Positions 5,330 through 6,228 of a stretch of DNA of 6,228 nucleotides are shown here, piece after piece. The notes under the pieces were generated by a model. The model ran no database searches. It had not been told where the DNA came from and was given only the letters and a program-made list of their open reading frames with translations. Source of the stretch: a bacterium UBP11_UBA4055. Lineage in GTDB: Bacteria; UBA4055. The translations under genes were made by a program, and so were the position numbers. Each line of letters opens with the position of its first letter. The first letter of the stretch is position 1. The stretch lies in contig DFZN01000028.1 in assembly GCA_002382735.1 (NCBI GenBank), positions 1 to 6,228 of the forward strand, in the 5' to 3' direction.

Positions 5330-6228
5330 ATGAAAAAATATTCTTTGATGGCAGTTGTATTGATCCTTACGGTCCTTACTTCGTGTTCGAGAGATAAAGC
5401 AGAAGCAAAAGAGGATATGTCTGTAGATGCGCTTCAGCAGAAAAACGGAATTCCTGTAAAAGTGACAGAAATAAAAAGCTCTGATATCACAAGATGGGAC
5501 GAGTACTCCGGAACGCTTTCAGGTTATGAGGAAATTTCCGTTTTCGGCCTTCTGAGCGACAATTACGAGAAGGTTAATGTATCGGTAGGCGACATCGTAA
5601 AGAGCGGTGACATTCTCGCAGAATTCCCTACAAATAATCCTCAGGCAAATTACAATCAGGCTAAGATCGGCTATGAGACCGTCGAAAAAACTTACGAAAG
5701 AATGAAAAGAGTTTATGAAGCGGGAGGAATTTCGCAGCAGCAGCTGGATGAGATTAAGGCGCAATATGAAATAGCTAAAGCTAATTTTGAAGCAACGAAA
5801 CAGCTTGTAAAGGTTATCTCCCCCGCATCAGGTGTTGTGGTTGATGTCTTTTTTCATAAAAACGATAAAAATGATCCTAAAAACCCCCTTTGCAAGATCA
5901 TAAAAACAAATAAGCTCAAGACCACGGTGTTCATCGAAGAGGAAAAGATCTCAGGCTACAAGAAAGGTCAGAAAGTTATCGTAAGATGGGACGGGGTCAA
6001 AGGAAAGGACTTGTCCGGAATAATAAACAAGATATCCATGTCCTCTAACCCTGAAGCGAGAGGATTTTCTGTTGAGATACTGATCGGGAACGAAAAAGAC
6101 GAACTCATGCCCGGTATATTCGTGTATGTCCTCACTCCCGTTTACTCAAGGCCGGATGCTATATCTATCCCGAGGGACTCATTCTTTAAAGAAGGCGAAA
6201 AAGAGTTCGTTTATGTGGCTAAAGACGG
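5330..6228 (+). CDS. Periplasmic adaptor (membrane fusion protein) of the RND pump, lipoprotein, 3' partial
   Basis: An open frame of 299 codons starts at ATG 5330 and runs off the window without a stop. It begins with a lipoprotein signal peptide: MKK, a hydrophobic stretch, and the lipobox LTSC with acylated Cys19. Domains follow in adaptor order. The first lipoyl half is at about 65-99 (NVSVGDIVKSGDILAEF). A short alpha-hairpin spans about 103-163, the second lipoyl half is at 164-191 (SPASGVVVDVF), a beta-barrel at about 193-268, and the start of the membrane-proximal domain at 270-299. The hairpin tip keeps the R-x3-L-x6-S docking pattern known from AcrA and relatives as Arg124-Val128-Ser135 (Leu replaced by Val), within RMKRVYEAGGISQQQLD. 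This pattern contacts the TolC tip. Family members are commonly 330-400 residues, so a few dozen residues are probably missing. Its place directly after the channel gene makes it the partner of this pump. Family assignment is strong. Confidence 0.92.
   Translation, partial: MKKYSLMAVVLILTVLTSCSRDKAEAKEDMSVDALQQKNGIPVKVTEIKSSDITRWDEYSGTLSGYEEISVFGLLSDNYEKVNVSVGDIVKSGDILAEFPTNNPQANYNQAKIGYETVEKTYERMKRVYEAGGISQQQLDEIKAQYEIAKANFEATKQLVKVISPASGVVVDVFFHKNDKNDPKNPLCKIIKTNKLKTTVFIEEEKISGYKKGQKVIVRWDGVKGKDLSGIINKISMSSNPEARGFSVEILIGNEKDELMPGIFVYVLTPVYSRPDAISIPRDSFFKEGEKEFVYVAKD

Overview
The window holds one tightly packed, same-strand cluster that reads as an efflux operon. It encodes a TetR/AcrR-type repressor (107-748), an RND inner-membrane permease of the HAE1/AcrB type (749-3892), a TolC-type outer-membrane channel (3889-5313) and the start of a lipoprotein periplasmic adaptor (5330 to the window edge, 3' end missing). 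All parts of a tripartite envelope-spanning pump are present, with the repressor as first gene. Nothing lies in the window beyond a 106-base leader and these four genes. I see no RNA gene, mobile element, CRISPR array or terminator, and no non-coding stretch longer than the leader.

Organism: the TolC-type channel, the RND permease and a lipoprotein adaptor require a two-membrane (diderm) bacterium. Base composition is moderately AT-rich, by eye about 40% G+C, with frequent AGA/AGG arginine and ATA isoleucine codons. Each gene has a recognisable purine-rich Shine-Dalgarno sequence. This argues mildly against typical Bacteroidota, which often lack one, and fits other diderm anaerobe-like lineages. 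I cannot name a species or phylum from this sequence.

Layout: the leader carries two overlapping sigma70-like promoters, TTGACA-17-TAAATT and TTGACC-17-TATAAC. An imperfect palindrome (63-77) fills the spacer of the second and is the obvious candidate operator for the TetR protein, giving an autorepressed operon. Spacing within the operon is extremely tight: tetR stop directly abutting the permease ATG, a 4-base ATGA overlap between permease and channel, and 16 bases between channel and adaptor. This points to one transcript and coupled translation.

How the parts should work together: the permease takes substrate from the periplasm or inner membrane, the adaptor bridges it to the outer-membrane channel, and the repressor lifts when it binds an inducer. 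The substrate cannot be read from the sequence.

The most unusual point is in the permease. The TM4 residues that form the proton-relay aspartates in AcrB (D407/D408) are Thr406-Asn407 here. The TM10 lysine (K940) is Asn935, and the R971/T978 equivalents appear to be Lys965/Ala972. The reading frame is intact and the rest of the family architecture is normal, so this looks like an RND subgroup with altered energy coupling rather than a dead gene. The adaptor-last gene order is a second, milder departure from the common adaptor-permease-channel arrangement.
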